Source: Streptomyces africanus (GTDB lineage Bacteria > Actinomycetota > Actinomycetes > Streptomycetales > Streptomycetaceae). From it: a stretch of 39,884 nt of DNA. The notes beneath the pieces were generated by a model. That model was given only the letters and a program-made list of their open reading frames with translations, made no database searches and was not told the origin of the DNA. The translations under genes and the position numbers were made by a program. How positions within the stretch are numbered: position 1 is the first letter of the stretch; each line of letters starts with the position of its first letter. The stretch lies in assembly GCF_002150735.1 (NCBI RefSeq), contig NZ_MUKA01000209.1, positions 1-39,884 of the forward strand, read 5' to 3'. Shown one piece after another: positions 15,347 through 23,135 of the stretch.

Positions 15347-16060
15347 TCAGCCGGGCCGGTACTCCCAGCCCCGGTCGGTACGGGTCGGTTCACGAAAGCC
15401 CGCGCCCGTCAGGTGCCCGAGCATGGCACTGTCGGCGGCGGATTCGAGGCGACGAGCCGGTCCACGCCGCACAGGCGGAGCCAGTCGGCGGCCTGGGCGA
15501 GCAGCCAGTGCTCAAGGCCCGTGCCGTCCTGCGCAGGGTCGATGTGCAGATTGCCGATGTCGGCCGGGCCGGCGGCGCGGGCGTGGCGTTCCGGGCGGGC
15601 CAGGGCCGTGTCGATCTCGACGAATCCGAGGATGCGGGTGCCGGCGCGGGCCGTGAAGCGGGTGCCGCACTCCCCCAGCGTGCGCTCGACCGTGACGCCC
15701 GGCCGGGGCTCGGGCTCCGGCAGGTCGGCGACCCGGGCGAGCAGGATGACCTCGGTGTCCCCGGTGTGCTGGAAGCCCGCGCGTTCGTAGACGGCCCGGA
15801 TGTGCGGCCAGTTGCGGGGCAGCCCGTGGACGAGGGGGGGCAGGCAGCGCGCCGTCGGCGTAGCCGACACGGGCGTTCCAGCGGGTGAACTGTGCCAGGG
15901 TGCCCGCATCAGCAGGTCCGCGACCTGGTCGGTGTCCGGCCAGAAGGACGCCGCCGGACGGCACACGAACCAGTTGATCTCGGCGGCGTCCCGGTAGGCC
16001 TCGCCGACCGCGGCGCGGTAGCGCAGCAGATCGTCACTGAGGCCGGTGTTGCAGGGTGAA
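15347..16060 (-). pseudogene. Frameshifted GNAT acetyltransferase gene
   Basis: The coding signal on the minus strand jumps frame at least three times. The N-terminal part (DDLLRYRAAVGEAYRDAAEINWF ... DQVADLLMR) runs to about 15906. TLAQFTRWNARVGYADGALPAP then continues in another frame to about 15840, ending at a run of seven G (15834-15840). VHGLPRNWPHIRAVYERAGF ... IGNLHIDPAQDGTGLEHWLLAQAADWLRLCGVDRLVA returns to the first frame. Near 15449 the frame shifts again to ESAADSAMLGHLTGAGFREP ... EYRPG, with its own stop at 15347-15349. Joined, these read as one GNAT-like protein. No start is clear. Either a decayed gene or sequencing indels. Confidence 0.75.
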
Positions 16061-16215
16061 GGAGCTGGAGGCCGCCACGCGGTGCGGTACGGGGGCGAGG
16101 GTATGCCGGGGCCGGTATGGCACACCAGTGGGTTTCCCCGATGGCAGGGGGACGGCACCGCGGCTTAGCGTGCTGGAGAGGCTCATGCCCGGGGACTCCC
16201 TGCGGAAGGAACGCC

Positions 16216-16971
16216 ATGAAGCTCGACGCACCGGTGACCGGCGGGCCCTGCTGGACCGAGCTGGGGACCACCGACCTGGAGGCGGCCCAGCGGTTCTACA
16301 CGAGGCTGTTCGGCTGGCGGCCCGAGACGGACCCGCGTCAGGAGGCGGGCGGCTACACCGTCGCGCACCTCGGGGACGCGGCCGTCGCCGCGCTCGCCCC
16401 GCTGTACCAGCCGTCGCAGCCGGTGGCGTGGAACGTGTCGTTCGCCGTGGCCGACGCGGACGCCGCCGTCCGTGAGGTGACCGAGGCGGGCGGGACGGTG
16501 CTGTTCGGCCCGACGGACGTGTTCGACGCGGGCCGGTTCGCGGTGGCCGCCGACCCGGCCGGTGCCGCGTTCCAGCTGTGGCAGGCGGGGACCTTCCCGG
16601 GCGCCGGGCTGTTCAACGCGCCCGGTTCGCTGGGCTGGGCCGAGCTGTACACCCGGGATCCGGAACAGGCCGTGGCCTTCTACAGCCGGGTGTTCGGCTG
16701 GACCGTCAACGCCTCGGAGCGGTACACCCAGTGGGGCGTCGGCGGGGCGGACTTCGGGGGCATGGTCACGATGGACGACAAGTTCCCGCCCGAGGTACCG
16801 GCGCATTGGCTGCCGTACTTCGCCGTGGCGGACGTGGACGCCACGACCGCCGTCGTCCAGAAACTCGGCGACGTCCTGATGGTCCCCACCTCCCTGCCCG
16901 GCGGTCGGCGCATCGCGGTGCTGCGGGACCCGCAGGGGGCGATGTTCGGGGTGTACCGGGCGGGCGACTAG
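16216..16971 (+). CDS. Two-domain VOC family protein
   Basis: 251 residues with two VOC modules in tandem. The first starts CWTELGTTDLEAAQRFYTRLFGW and the second starts GWAELYTRDPEQAVAFYSRVFGW; each ends in a strand (GAAFQLWQ; GAMFGVYR). This is the CFP32/hydroxylase-like VOC subtype common in actinomycetes, whose function is mostly unknown. The start is ATG 16216, with GGAAGGA upstream; an in-frame ATG at 16117 would add a non-VOC-like, Arg/Cys-rich extension. Cytoplasmic. It is followed by a hairpin and a separately controlled aldo/keto reductase gene. Confidence 0.9.
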   Translation: MKLDAPVTGGPCWTELGTTDLEAAQRFYTRLFGWRPETDPRQEAGGYTVAHLGDAAVAALAPLYQPSQPVAWNVSFAVADADAAVREVTEAGGTVLFGPTDVFDAGRFAVAADPAGAAFQLWQAGTFPGAGLFNAPGSLGWAELYTRDPEQAVAFYSRVFGWTVNASERYTQWGVGGADFGGMVTMDDKFPPEVPAHWLPYFAVADVDATTAVVQKLGDVLMVPTSLPGGRRIAVLRDPQGAMFGVYRAGD

Positions 16972-16993
16972 AGCCCTGCCCTTCTCCAGGGCT
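16972..16993 (+). terminator. Hairpin after the two-domain VOC gene
   Basis: AGCCCTG (16972-16978) and CAGGGCT (16987-16993) form a 7-bp stem with an 8-nt loop immediately after the stop codon. Confidence 0.55.
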
Positions 16994-17025
16994 GAGGCGA
17001 CGGTGTGTGCCGCCGGGGCCGTGGC

Positions 17026-17056
17026 TTGCGCTGGAGTGCGCTCCAGCTCATAGCGT
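17026..17056 (+). promoter_or_regulatory. MerR-type promoter of the aldo/keto reductase gene
   Basis: -35 TTGCGC (17026-17031) and -10 TAGCGT (17051-17056) are separated by an overlong 19-bp spacer. The perfect palindrome GCTGGAG-TGCG-CTCCAGC (17030-17047) covers the start of that spacer. A long spacer holding a dyad is the hallmark of promoters untwisted by MerR-family activators. No merR gene is in the immediate neighbourhood. Confidence 0.75.
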
Positions 17057-17086
17057 CGTGCGGACGACCTGCCCGGAGGGAAGACC

Positions 17087-18139
17087 GTGCGTTACACACT
17101 GTTCGGCAAGACCGGTCTGCGCGTGAGCGAGCTGAGCCTCGGCGCGATGACCATCGGCGACGACTGGGGCTGGGGCGCCGGCAAGGAGGCCAGTGCCCGG
17201 ATCGTCGACGCCTACGCGGAGGCGGGCGGCAACTTCATCGACACCGCCAACAACTACACCGACGGCAGCTCGGAGCGGATCCTGGGTGAGCTGCTCCAGG
17301 GGCGGCGCGACACGTTCGTGCTGGCCAGCAAGTACACCTGCGGGATCCGCGAGGGCGACGTCAACGCCGCGGGCAACCACCGCAAGAACCTGGTCCAGTC
17401 GGTGGAGGCGAGCCTTGAGCGGCTGCGCACCGACCGGCTGGACGTGCTGTGGGTGCACGCCCGGGACAACTTCACGCCCGTCGAGGAGGTCATGCGGGCG
17501 CTGGACGACCTCGTCCGCACGGGCAAGGTGCTGTACGTCGGTGTCTCGGACTGGCCGGCCTGGGAGATCGCTCAGGCCAACACGATGGCGGAGCTGCGGG
17601 GCTGGACCGCGTTCGCCGGTTCGCAACTGCGCTACAGCCTGCTGGAGCGGACCCCCGAGCGCGAACTGCTGCCCCAGGCCCGGGCGTTCGACCTGGCGGT
17701 GCTGGCCTGGGCGCCGCTCGCGGCCGGGAAGCTCACCGGCAAGTACCGCAGGGGCGAGACGGGGCGGCTGGACACCACGGGCGGTGAGGCCAACCCGCGC
17801 GAGGAGGCGGTGATCAGTGCCGTGCTGGAGGTCGCCGAGCAGGGCGGCTGGAGTCCGGCCCAGGTGGCGCTGGCGTGGCTGCTGGCCCGGCCGGGCAACG
17901 TGGTCCCGATCATCGCGGCGACCAAGGAGAGCCAGCTCGCCGACAACCTCGGCAGCGTCGACGTCCGCCTCGACGCGGACGCCCTCGCCCGCCTCGACGA
18001 GGTGAGCGCGGTGCCGCTGGGCTTCCCGCACGACTTCGTCCGCGATCCGGCCATCACCCGGAACATCTACGGCGACCGCTGGCCGGAGATCGAGGACCGC
18101 CGCTCCACACACCGCCGCACGGCGCACGACGTGCTCTGA
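17087..18139 (+). CDS. Aldo/keto reductase
   Basis: 350 residues of (alpha/beta)8 AKR that would reduce aldehydes or ketones with NAD(P)H in the cytoplasm. The catalytic tetrad is visible: Asp and Tyr in FIDTANNYTDGSSE, Lys in VLASKYT and His in VLWVHARD. The C-terminal cofactor part includes VVPIIAATKESQLADNLGSVDV. The start is GTG 17087, with GGAGGGAAGACC before it. The MerR-type promoter suggests induction by a small toxic or redox-active compound. The C-terminal tail (DRWPEIEDRRSTHRRTAHDVL) is longer than the core family. Confidence 0.95.
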   Translation: MRYTLFGKTGLRVSELSLGAMTIGDDWGWGAGKEASARIVDAYAEAGGNFIDTANNYTDGSSERILGELLQGRRDTFVLASKYTCGIREGDVNAAGNHRKNLVQSVEASLERLRTDRLDVLWVHARDNFTPVEEVMRALDDLVRTGKVLYVGVSDWPAWEIAQANTMAELRGWTAFAGSQLRYSLLERTPERELLPQARAFDLAVLAWAPLAAGKLTGKYRRGETGRLDTTGGEANPREEAVISAVLEVAEQGGWSPAQVALAWLLARPGNVVPIIAATKESQLADNLGSVDVRLDADALARLDEVSAVPLGFPHDFVRDPAITRNIYGDRWPEIEDRRSTHRRTAHDVL

Positions 18140-18168
18140 CGGTACGGGCGGGGCCGTCGGTGGCCGCC

Positions 18169-18831
18169 TCAGCCGCGCAGCGTGCCCAGGCGGCCTTCCA
18201 GCTGGGCGAGCAACTCTCCGAGCAGGGAGGCCAGTTCGCCCTGCTCGGGGCCGTCCAGGCCGGACAGGGCGGCGGTCTCGTAGGCGAGCTGGGCGGGCAG
18301 GATGCCGTCGACGAGTTCGCGTCCGGCATCGGTGAGGCGGAGATGGGCGACACGGCGGTCGCGAGTGTCTCCACGGCGTTCGACCAGGCCGCGTTCGGTC
18401 AGCTGCTTGACGCGCTTGGTGACGGCGGCGCCCGAGGAGAAGGTCTCCCGGGCCAGTTCCCCGGGGGTCAGCTCGTGCCCGGTGCGGCGCAGCGCGCCGA
18501 GCAGATCGAACTCGGGACGGCTGAGCCCCGCCCTGCGCAGCGGCGCGTCCTCGGCCTGCTGCAGGAGGGCGGCGCAGCGGTTGATCCGCCCGATGATCTC
18601 CATCGGGCCGGTGTCGAGGCCGGGATGAACGGCCTGCCACTGCCGGACGACGGCGGCGACGGTATCGCCCTGCCGCTGTCCGGCGGGGTCCGCGCCGACC
18701 GGTTCCTGCCCGGCGGCAGCGGGCTCACCGTCCAGGCCTCCGCCGGCTCCCGGGTGGGCGGTCCCGGTCGTCGGCTGCGGACCGTCCCCCGGCCCGCCCC
18801 CGTGGGGCGATGGTCCCTCCGTCGCCGTCAT
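18169..18831 (-). CDS. MarR family transcriptional regulator
   Basis: 220 residues: a disordered, Gly/Pro-rich N-terminal tail of about 65 residues (TATEGPSPHGGGPGDG...), then a winged-helix MarR domain (IGRINRCAALLQQAEDAPLRRAGLSRPEFDLLGALRR; recognition region GELARETFSSGAAVTKRVKQLTERGLVERRGDTRDRR; wing and dimer helix to the end). Its ATG (18831) overlaps the stop of the FUSC gene as ATGA, so the two are co-translated and co-regulated. A perfect TTTTAC-CC-GTAAAA palindrome in the operon promoter is the likely self-operator. It probably senses a compound exported by the FUSC protein. Confidence 0.93.
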   Translation of the reverse strand: MTATEGPSPHGGGPGDGPQPTTGTAHPGAGGGLDGEPAAAGQEPVGADPAGQRQGDTVAAVVRQWQAVHPGLDTGPMEIIGRINRCAALLQQAEDAPLRRAGLSRPEFDLLGALRRTGHELTPGELARETFSSGAAVTKRVKQLTERGLVERRGDTRDRRVAHLRLTDAGRELVDGILPAQLAYETAALSGLDGPEQGELASLLGELLAQLEGRLGTLRG

Positions 18832-20522
18832 GGCCGTGCGTCCTCCGTCTTCGTGTCCGTGCCCCGGTCCGGGAGCAGCCCCTGGCGTCGTGCCGTCGCG
18901 GCGAGCGTACGGTGTCCGGACTGCTCGGCGAGTACGACCCGCTCCTGGGGCAGGGCGCGCTGCCACCATTCGCCGGCCGCCGCGTCGGCGGTGGCGCGCA
19001 GATCGGCCAGGGCGACGGCGAGTGCGCGGCGGGCGGCCTCCAGGGCGGCGGCGTCGGGGTGCGGCTCGGCCAGGAGGCGGGCGGCGCGCTCGCGGGCCCG
19101 GTCGGCGGCGGTCAGGGCGCGTTCGCCCCGGTCGCCCGCTCGCCGGTTGGTGACGGCCACGGCGGCGGCGAAGCCGACCAGGGCGCCCACGACCGTGTCC
19201 ACCAGCCGCTCCGTCATCAGCTCGCCCGGCTTCTGGTACCCGGCGAACTCGGTGATGAGCAGCGCCATGGGGGTCACGCAGACGCTGCCGAGCCAGTAGT
19301 TGCGGCTGATCAGCAGCTCGGCGCCGAAGCTGAAGGCGAGGCAGCACACCACGAGGGCCGCTTGCCCCAGGTGCGCGAGCGGTACGACGGCCGCGAAGAC
19401 GAGCACCCCGACGACGTTGCCCACCACGCGCTGTACGGCCCGGTTCCAGGTCAGGGCGATGTTCGCCTGGTAGAGCGAGGCGGCGGTGACCAGAGCCCAG
19501 TAGGGGCGGCCGATGCCGAGGGCCAGGGAGGCGTAGCCGGCGAGCGCGCAGCCGAGCGCGGTGCGTACCGCGAGCGGGGTCAGCGGGCCGAGCCGCGCCC
19601 AGAGGCCGCGGGCCGCGTCCACGCCGAGCGGTTCGTCGGCGGCCGCCCGCGGCAGTCCGGCCCGCGGGACGGGCCCGGTGCCGCGCAGCGCGTCCGCCCA
19701 TGCCCGCAGCCGGCCGGCGTCCGCCTCCGTCGGCGCGGCGAGGGCCACCTCGGCACGGACGACGAGCCGTTCGAGGGCGCGCCGGGTCCGGGACCGGGCG
19801 CCGGTGGACAGCAGCGACTGCCAGGCGGCCTGTACGGCGGCGTAGCCCGCGGCCCGGGCCCGGGCCTGGCCCTCGCCGCCGCCCGTGCCGCTCGTGCCGC
19901 CTGTCTCGGCGTACGCGGCGGCGGCCTTCAGCGCGGCGGCGGTGGCGCGGCGCTCCGGGCCGTGCGGGCGGACCAGCGCGGGCGCCATGCAGACCAGCCA
20001 GGCCCAGACACCCGTCGCGGCGGCCAGGGCCAGGTGGCCGGGGACCTGGGCGAGGGTCTGCGGCGCGAAGAGCGAGGCGGAGCTGACGAACGTGAGGACG
20101 ACGTTGCCGGGTGGCCCGACACGGGTCGCGTCGCACAGCACCTTCTGCGCGGCGGCCAGCAGTGCGCCGACGGTGACCAGCACCACGGCACTGCCGGTGA
20201 GCGAGGCCGCGACCAGGGCGACGGCGAGACCGCCGAGCATGCCGAGCACCACCCACATCAGGGCACCGGCCCGGGCGGCGTAGGGCCGGTTGTGGGCGTA
20301 CAGCGCGCACAGGGATCCGGCCATCGTGTACATCGCCAGGTCGAGCCGGCCGAGCGCCAGCAGGGCGAGGTTGGGCGGGGCGATCGCCGCGACCACGCTG
20401 AGCGCGGGCTTGAACCAGATGTCCGAGGGACGGCCGACGCGCAGCACGCCCGCCAGCGCCAGACGCCGGGCGGGCGGGGAGACGGAGGCGGAGGCGGAGG
20501 TCGCACGGCGCAGGGGACTCAT
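18828..20522 (-). CDS. FUSC family (aromatic acid exporter-like) membrane protein
   Basis: 564 residues with the two-half FUSC layout. An N-terminal block of TM helices (about residues 36-190, e.g. ALMWVVLGMLGGLAVALVAASL) is followed by a cytoplasmic region (Ala/Arg-rich, about 195-320), a second TM block (RTALGCALAGYASLALGIGRPYWALVTAASL ... VVGALVGFAAAVAV) and a cytoplasmic tail. FUSC proteins include the p-hydroxybenzoate exporter AaeB and YccS, so efflux of aromatic or other organic acids is likely. The start is ATG 20522, with a -10 box 7 nt upstream (leaderless). It is first in a two-gene operon with marR, overlapping by 4 nt. Confidence 0.9.
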   Translation of the reverse strand: MSPLRRATSASASVSPPARRLALAGVLRVGRPSDIWFKPALSVVAAIAPPNLALLALGRLDLAMYTMAGSLCALYAHNRPYAARAGALMWVVLGMLGGLAVALVAASLTGSAVVLVTVGALLAAAQKVLCDATRVGPPGNVVLTFVSSASLFAPQTLAQVPGHLALAAATGVWAWLVCMAPALVRPHGPERRATAAALKAAAAYAETGGTSGTGGGEGQARARAAGYAAVQAAWQSLLSTGARSRTRRALERLVVRAEVALAAPTEADAGRLRAWADALRGTGPVPRAGLPRAAADEPLGVDAARGLWARLGPLTPLAVRTALGCALAGYASLALGIGRPYWALVTAASLYQANIALTWNRAVQRVVGNVVGVLVFAAVVPLAHLGQAALVVCCLAFSFGAELLISRNYWLGSVCVTPMALLITEFAGYQKPGELMTERLVDTVVGALVGFAAAVAVTNRRAGDRGERALTAADRARERAARLLAEPHPDAAALEAARRALAVALADLRATADAAAGEWWQRALPQERVVLAEQSGHRTLAATARRQGLLPDRGTDTKTEDARP

Positions 20523-20529
20523 GAGAACA

Positions 20530-20556
20530 AGATTAGCAGGTGTTTTACCCGTAAAA
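20530..20556 (-). promoter_or_regulatory. Leaderless promoter and MarR operator of the FUSC-marR operon
   Basis: On the minus strand the -10 is TAATCT (20530-20535), 7 nt before ATG 20522. The perfect palindrome TTTTAC-CC-GTAAAA (20543-20556) occupies the spacer and -35 position, so binding would exclude RNA polymerase. The AT-rich core is in strong contrast to the surrounding sequence, consistent with a MarR site. Confidence 0.7.
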
Positions 20557-20688
20557 GACATCCCCTCATCTGCTGTGCTCCGTCGAATGCCCCCCGTGTA
20601 CACCCTTGCGCTCGCGTGCGCGCCGGACGGCCCGGGCATCGATGGACCGACTGCCGAGCTGACAGACCGTCGAGCGGGGAGGGTGCGC

Positions 20689-21249
20689 GTGCACGGACCG
20701 GCTACGTCCGGCTGGCTGCTGGTGGCGCTCTGCGCGGTGACCGGCGCCTACTGCCTGGCGCGGATGCGCAGGGGCGCCGGGGAACAGCGCGGCACCGCGG
20801 GCGGTGAGGCGCTGATGGGGTTCGGGATGGCCGCGATGGCCGTGCCGGCGGCGGTGTTCACTCCGCCGTCGTGGGCCTGGCCCGTCTACACGGTGGTGTC
20901 CGGGGCGGCCGCGCTCCCCGCGCTGTGGGCGGCCCGGGCGGGGGCACACCACCTCCACCACCTGGTGGGGGCCGGGGCCATGGTCTACATGTCCGTCGTC
21001 ATGGCCGGCGCTCCCGCACACGCGCACGGGCAGGGGGGATCGGGGGTCCCGCTCCTGACGGGTGCGCTGCTGCTCTACTTCGCCGGGTACGTGCTGCTGG
21101 CCGGCGTCCGGCTGGTGCCGGTGGCCGCCGTAGCGGGAACCGGGGCCGGGGGCGGCGGGTCCGCCGGGTGGGGTGACCTGCCGGAGCTGGCGCGGGCCTG
21201 CCGGCTGTCTATGGGGATCGCGATGGTGGCGATGCTGCTGACGCTGTGA
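20689..21249 (+). CDS. DUF5134 membrane protein
   Basis: 186 residues, about five to six TM helices (TSGWLLVALCAVTGAYCLA; EALMGFGMAAMAVPAAVF; WPVYTVVSGAAALPALWA; VGAGAMVYMSVVMAG; PLLTGALLLYFAGYVLLAG; a last helix at the C-terminus). Characteristic histidines are AHHLHHLVG and PAHAHGQ, which could bind metal. DUF5134 proteins are actinomycete membrane proteins of unknown function. I start at GTG 20689, with GGGGAGG upstream; GTG 20683 is also in frame. The next gene, an M56 peptidase, has its own promoter and lies 99 bp away. Confidence 0.85.
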   Translation: MHGPATSGWLLVALCAVTGAYCLARMRRGAGEQRGTAGGEALMGFGMAAMAVPAAVFTPPSWAWPVYTVVSGAAALPALWAARAGAHHLHHLVGAGAMVYMSVVMAGAPAHAHGQGGSGVPLLTGALLLYFAGYVLLAGVRLVPVAAVAGTGAGGGGSAGWGDLPELARACRLSMGIAMVAMLLTL

Positions 21250-21335
21250 GCAGGACCGTACCGGCACGCCGTACGGATCCGTTGCCTGCGTCACTTCGGC
21301 GCCACAAGTCGTACCCCTGAGCGGCGCATCGCTCA

Positions 21336-21341
21336 TAGGCT
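21336..21341 (+). promoter_or_regulatory. -10 box of a probably leaderless M56 peptidase gene
   Basis: TAGGCT ends 7 nt before ATG 21349, with no ribosome binding site. The arrangement is the same as at 14939-14944. Confidence 0.5.
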
Positions 21342-21348
21342 GCGCCTC

Positions 21349-22284
21349 ATGATGCTCCCCGCGGCACTGTTGCTGCTCGGCGCCCTGATCGCAGTGGTCG
21401 CCCCCCGGCTGCTCGCCCGGGCGGACTGGCCTGATCGTGAGCCGGTCGTGGCGCTGTGGGCGTGGCAGTGCGTGGTGGCGGCCCTGCTCGTGTGCTGTGC
21501 GCTGTCGATGACGCTCAGCGCGGCAGCCGCCTGGCACGCGGTCGGCGGGCACGTCTTCGCGACGGCGCCGAGCCCGGTCGTCGAGGCCTACGCCCTCGGT
21601 ACGGCGGGCCCCTGGGCGGCGGCCACCGCCGTGGCCCTGGCCGGGGGCGGGCTGTGGAGCGCGGCGATGCTGGTCCGCGAGATCGGCGGGGCACGCGCCC
21701 GGCGCCGCCGCCGGAACGCCGATCTGCTGGTCAGGGCGCCGCTGCTGCCGGGCGAGGTGGCCGTGTCGGGCCGGCTCGTCGTCCTGGAGAGCGAGCGGCC
21801 CGACGCCTGGTGGCAGCCCGGCGCTCCGCCGCGACTGGTCGTCACCACCGCCGCGTTGCGACGGCTGAAGGGCCGGCAGCTGGACGCCGTGCTCGCCCAT
21901 GAGCAGGGGCACGCGCGGGCCCGGCACGACTGGCTGCTGAACTGCTCCTCGGCACTGGCGGGCGGCTTTCCGCAGGTGCCGGTGTTCGCGGCGTTCCGCG
22001 ACGAGATGCACCGCCTGGTCGAACTCGCCGCCGACGACACGGCCTCCCGCCGTTTCGGCCGCCTGACCACGGCCCTGGCCCTGGTCGAACTCAACGAGCA
22101 CCGCGGCGTGTTCGGCCCCTGCCCGACGCCGCAGGCCCATGTCCCGGCGCGGGTGCACCGGTTGCTCACTCCCCCGGACCGGCTGCCCCCGGCACGCCGG
22201 CTGCGGCTGACGGCGGCGGCCGCACTGGTGCCCGTGGTGCCTCTGCTGGTGGCGTTCGGACCGGGGCTGCGGGCGCTGGGATAG
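21349..22284 (+). CDS. M56 family (BlaR1-like) membrane metallopeptidase
   Basis: 311 residues with N-terminal TM helices (LPAALLLLGALIAVVAPRLLA; VVALWAWQCVVAALLVCCALSM; a third at about 88-107), a cytosolic zinc protease domain with HEQGH (His184-His188), the third-ligand region VELAADDTASRRF, and a C-terminal helix. M56 proteins cleave repressors such as BlaI in response to a signal. Here no BlaI/MecI-type gene is adjacent, and no sensor domain follows the protease, so its target is not evident. The first of two consecutive ATGs is used. Confidence 0.92.
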   Translation: MMLPAALLLLGALIAVVAPRLLARADWPDREPVVALWAWQCVVAALLVCCALSMTLSAAAAWHAVGGHVFATAPSPVVEAYALGTAGPWAAATAVALAGGGLWSAAMLVREIGGARARRRRRNADLLVRAPLLPGEVAVSGRLVVLESERPDAWWQPGAPPRLVVTTAALRRLKGRQLDAVLAHEQGHARARHDWLLNCSSALAGGFPQVPVFAAFRDEMHRLVELAADDTASRRFGRLTTALALVELNEHRGVFGPCPTPQAHVPARVHRLLTPPDRLPPARRLRLTAAAALVPVVPLLVAFGPGLRALG

Positions 22285-22428
22285 CCGGCGCGCGGTCCGG
22301 GGCATATGTGGCTTCTGTGCCGTTCTGGGGCGCGAGAGTGGTCTCCGGGTGGCCGAAGCGTGCGGTCCGGGTGCCGGAGATCGGCACCGTACTGGATCCG
22401 GAGCCCCCGGTTCGGCGAGGATCGCATC

Positions 22429-23124
22429 ATGTACACCCGGTCCGTCGACTCCCCGCCCCGCCCCCAGCACGGTACCGCCGCCCGGTCGGCCGGCGTCCTG
22501 GCGGTGTGCTCCGCTCTGCTGCTGACCCTCGTCGCGGCCAGATGGAGCCCGCTGGTCAGCGCGGACGGAGACATCTCCGCCACCACCCACCGCTGGGCGG
22601 TCGAGGAATCCGGCATCACCCAGGCGTGCCGCATCCTCACGGACTGGGTGTGGGACCCGTGGACGATGCGGGTGCTGTGCGCTGTCGTGGTGGTGTGGCT
22701 GGTGGTGCGCCTGGCGGCACGCTGGACGGCGGTGTGGCTGGCGCTGGCCGTCACTCTGGGCACGCTGTTCCAGCAGGCCCTCAAGGCCCTGGTGGACCGC
22801 CCCCGCCCGGTCTGGCCCGACCCCGTCGACTCGGCCCACTACTCGGCCTTCCCGTCGGGCCACGCCATGACCGCCACGGTGGTGTGCGGCCTCCTGCTGT
22901 GGCTCCTGCACCGGCACGGCGTCGGCCGTGCGGTGTGGCGTACGGCCGTGACCGTGGCCGTCGTGTCCGTGGTCGGCGTGGGGCTGACCCGGGTCTGGCT
23001 GGGCGTCCACTGGCCGACGGACGTGGTGGGCGGCTGGCTGCTGGGCGCGCTGGTGGTGGCCCTGGCGGTGTGGACGCACGAGTACCGGCAGCCGCGCCCC
23101 CGGCCGGACACCGCCGCCTCGTAG
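22429..23124 (+). CDS. PAP2 family phosphatase
   Basis: 231 residues of membrane phosphatase with the three PAP2 motifs: KALVDRPRP (K-x6-RP), YSAFPSGHAMT (PSGH) and TRVWLGVHWPTDVVGG (R-x5-H-x3-D). About five TM helices are seen. It would dephosphorylate a lipid phosphate or pyrophosphate, such as phosphatidate or undecaprenyl pyrophosphate, on the outer face of the membrane. ATG 22429 is chosen, with GAGGAT upstream; an in-frame ATG at 22306 would add a non-family, Arg/Ser-rich leader. Its stop codon is part of the next gene's -10 box. Confidence 0.94.
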   Translation: MYTRSVDSPPRPQHGTAARSAGVLAVCSALLLTLVAARWSPLVSADGDISATTHRWAVEESGITQACRILTDWVWDPWTMRVLCAVVVVWLVVRLAARWTAVWLALAVTLGTLFQQALKALVDRPRPVWPDPVDSAHYSAFPSGHAMTATVVCGLLLWLLHRHGVGRAVWRTAVTVAVVSVVGVGLTRVWLGVHWPTDVVGGWLLGALVVALAVWTHEYRQPRPRPDTAAS

Positions 23125-23127
23125 GAT
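23122..23127 (+). promoter_or_regulatory. -10 box of a probably leaderless HAD gene
   Basis: TAGGAT includes the TAG stop of the PAP2 gene and ends 8 nt before ATG 23136. No ribosome binding site is seen. Transcription initiation and upstream translation termination thus share the same bases. Confidence 0.45.
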
Positions 23128-23135
23128 CGGCCCCT

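Noticed and set aside
17087..18139. AKR acting as a voltage-gated K+ channel beta-subunit
   Set aside because: Family names of this kind arise from distant similarity; no channel is present, and the enzyme motifs are those of an ordinary reductase.
18138..18158. Hairpin between the AKR and MarR genes
   Set aside because: Only a 5-bp stem GACGG/CCGTC with a long GC-rich loop; too weak to call.
18169..20310. A very long open minus-strand frame of over 700 codons
   Set aside because: Only its last 220 codons are the MarR gene; the rest is an Arg/Pro/Gly-rich shadow in the wrong frame of the FUSC gene, which has a convincing protein sequence.
20566..23079. An 837-codon open frame on the minus strand
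   Set aside because: Its composition (His/Gln/Arg/Pro-rich, no domains) is that of an antisense shadow over DUF5134, M56 and PAP2 on the plus strand.
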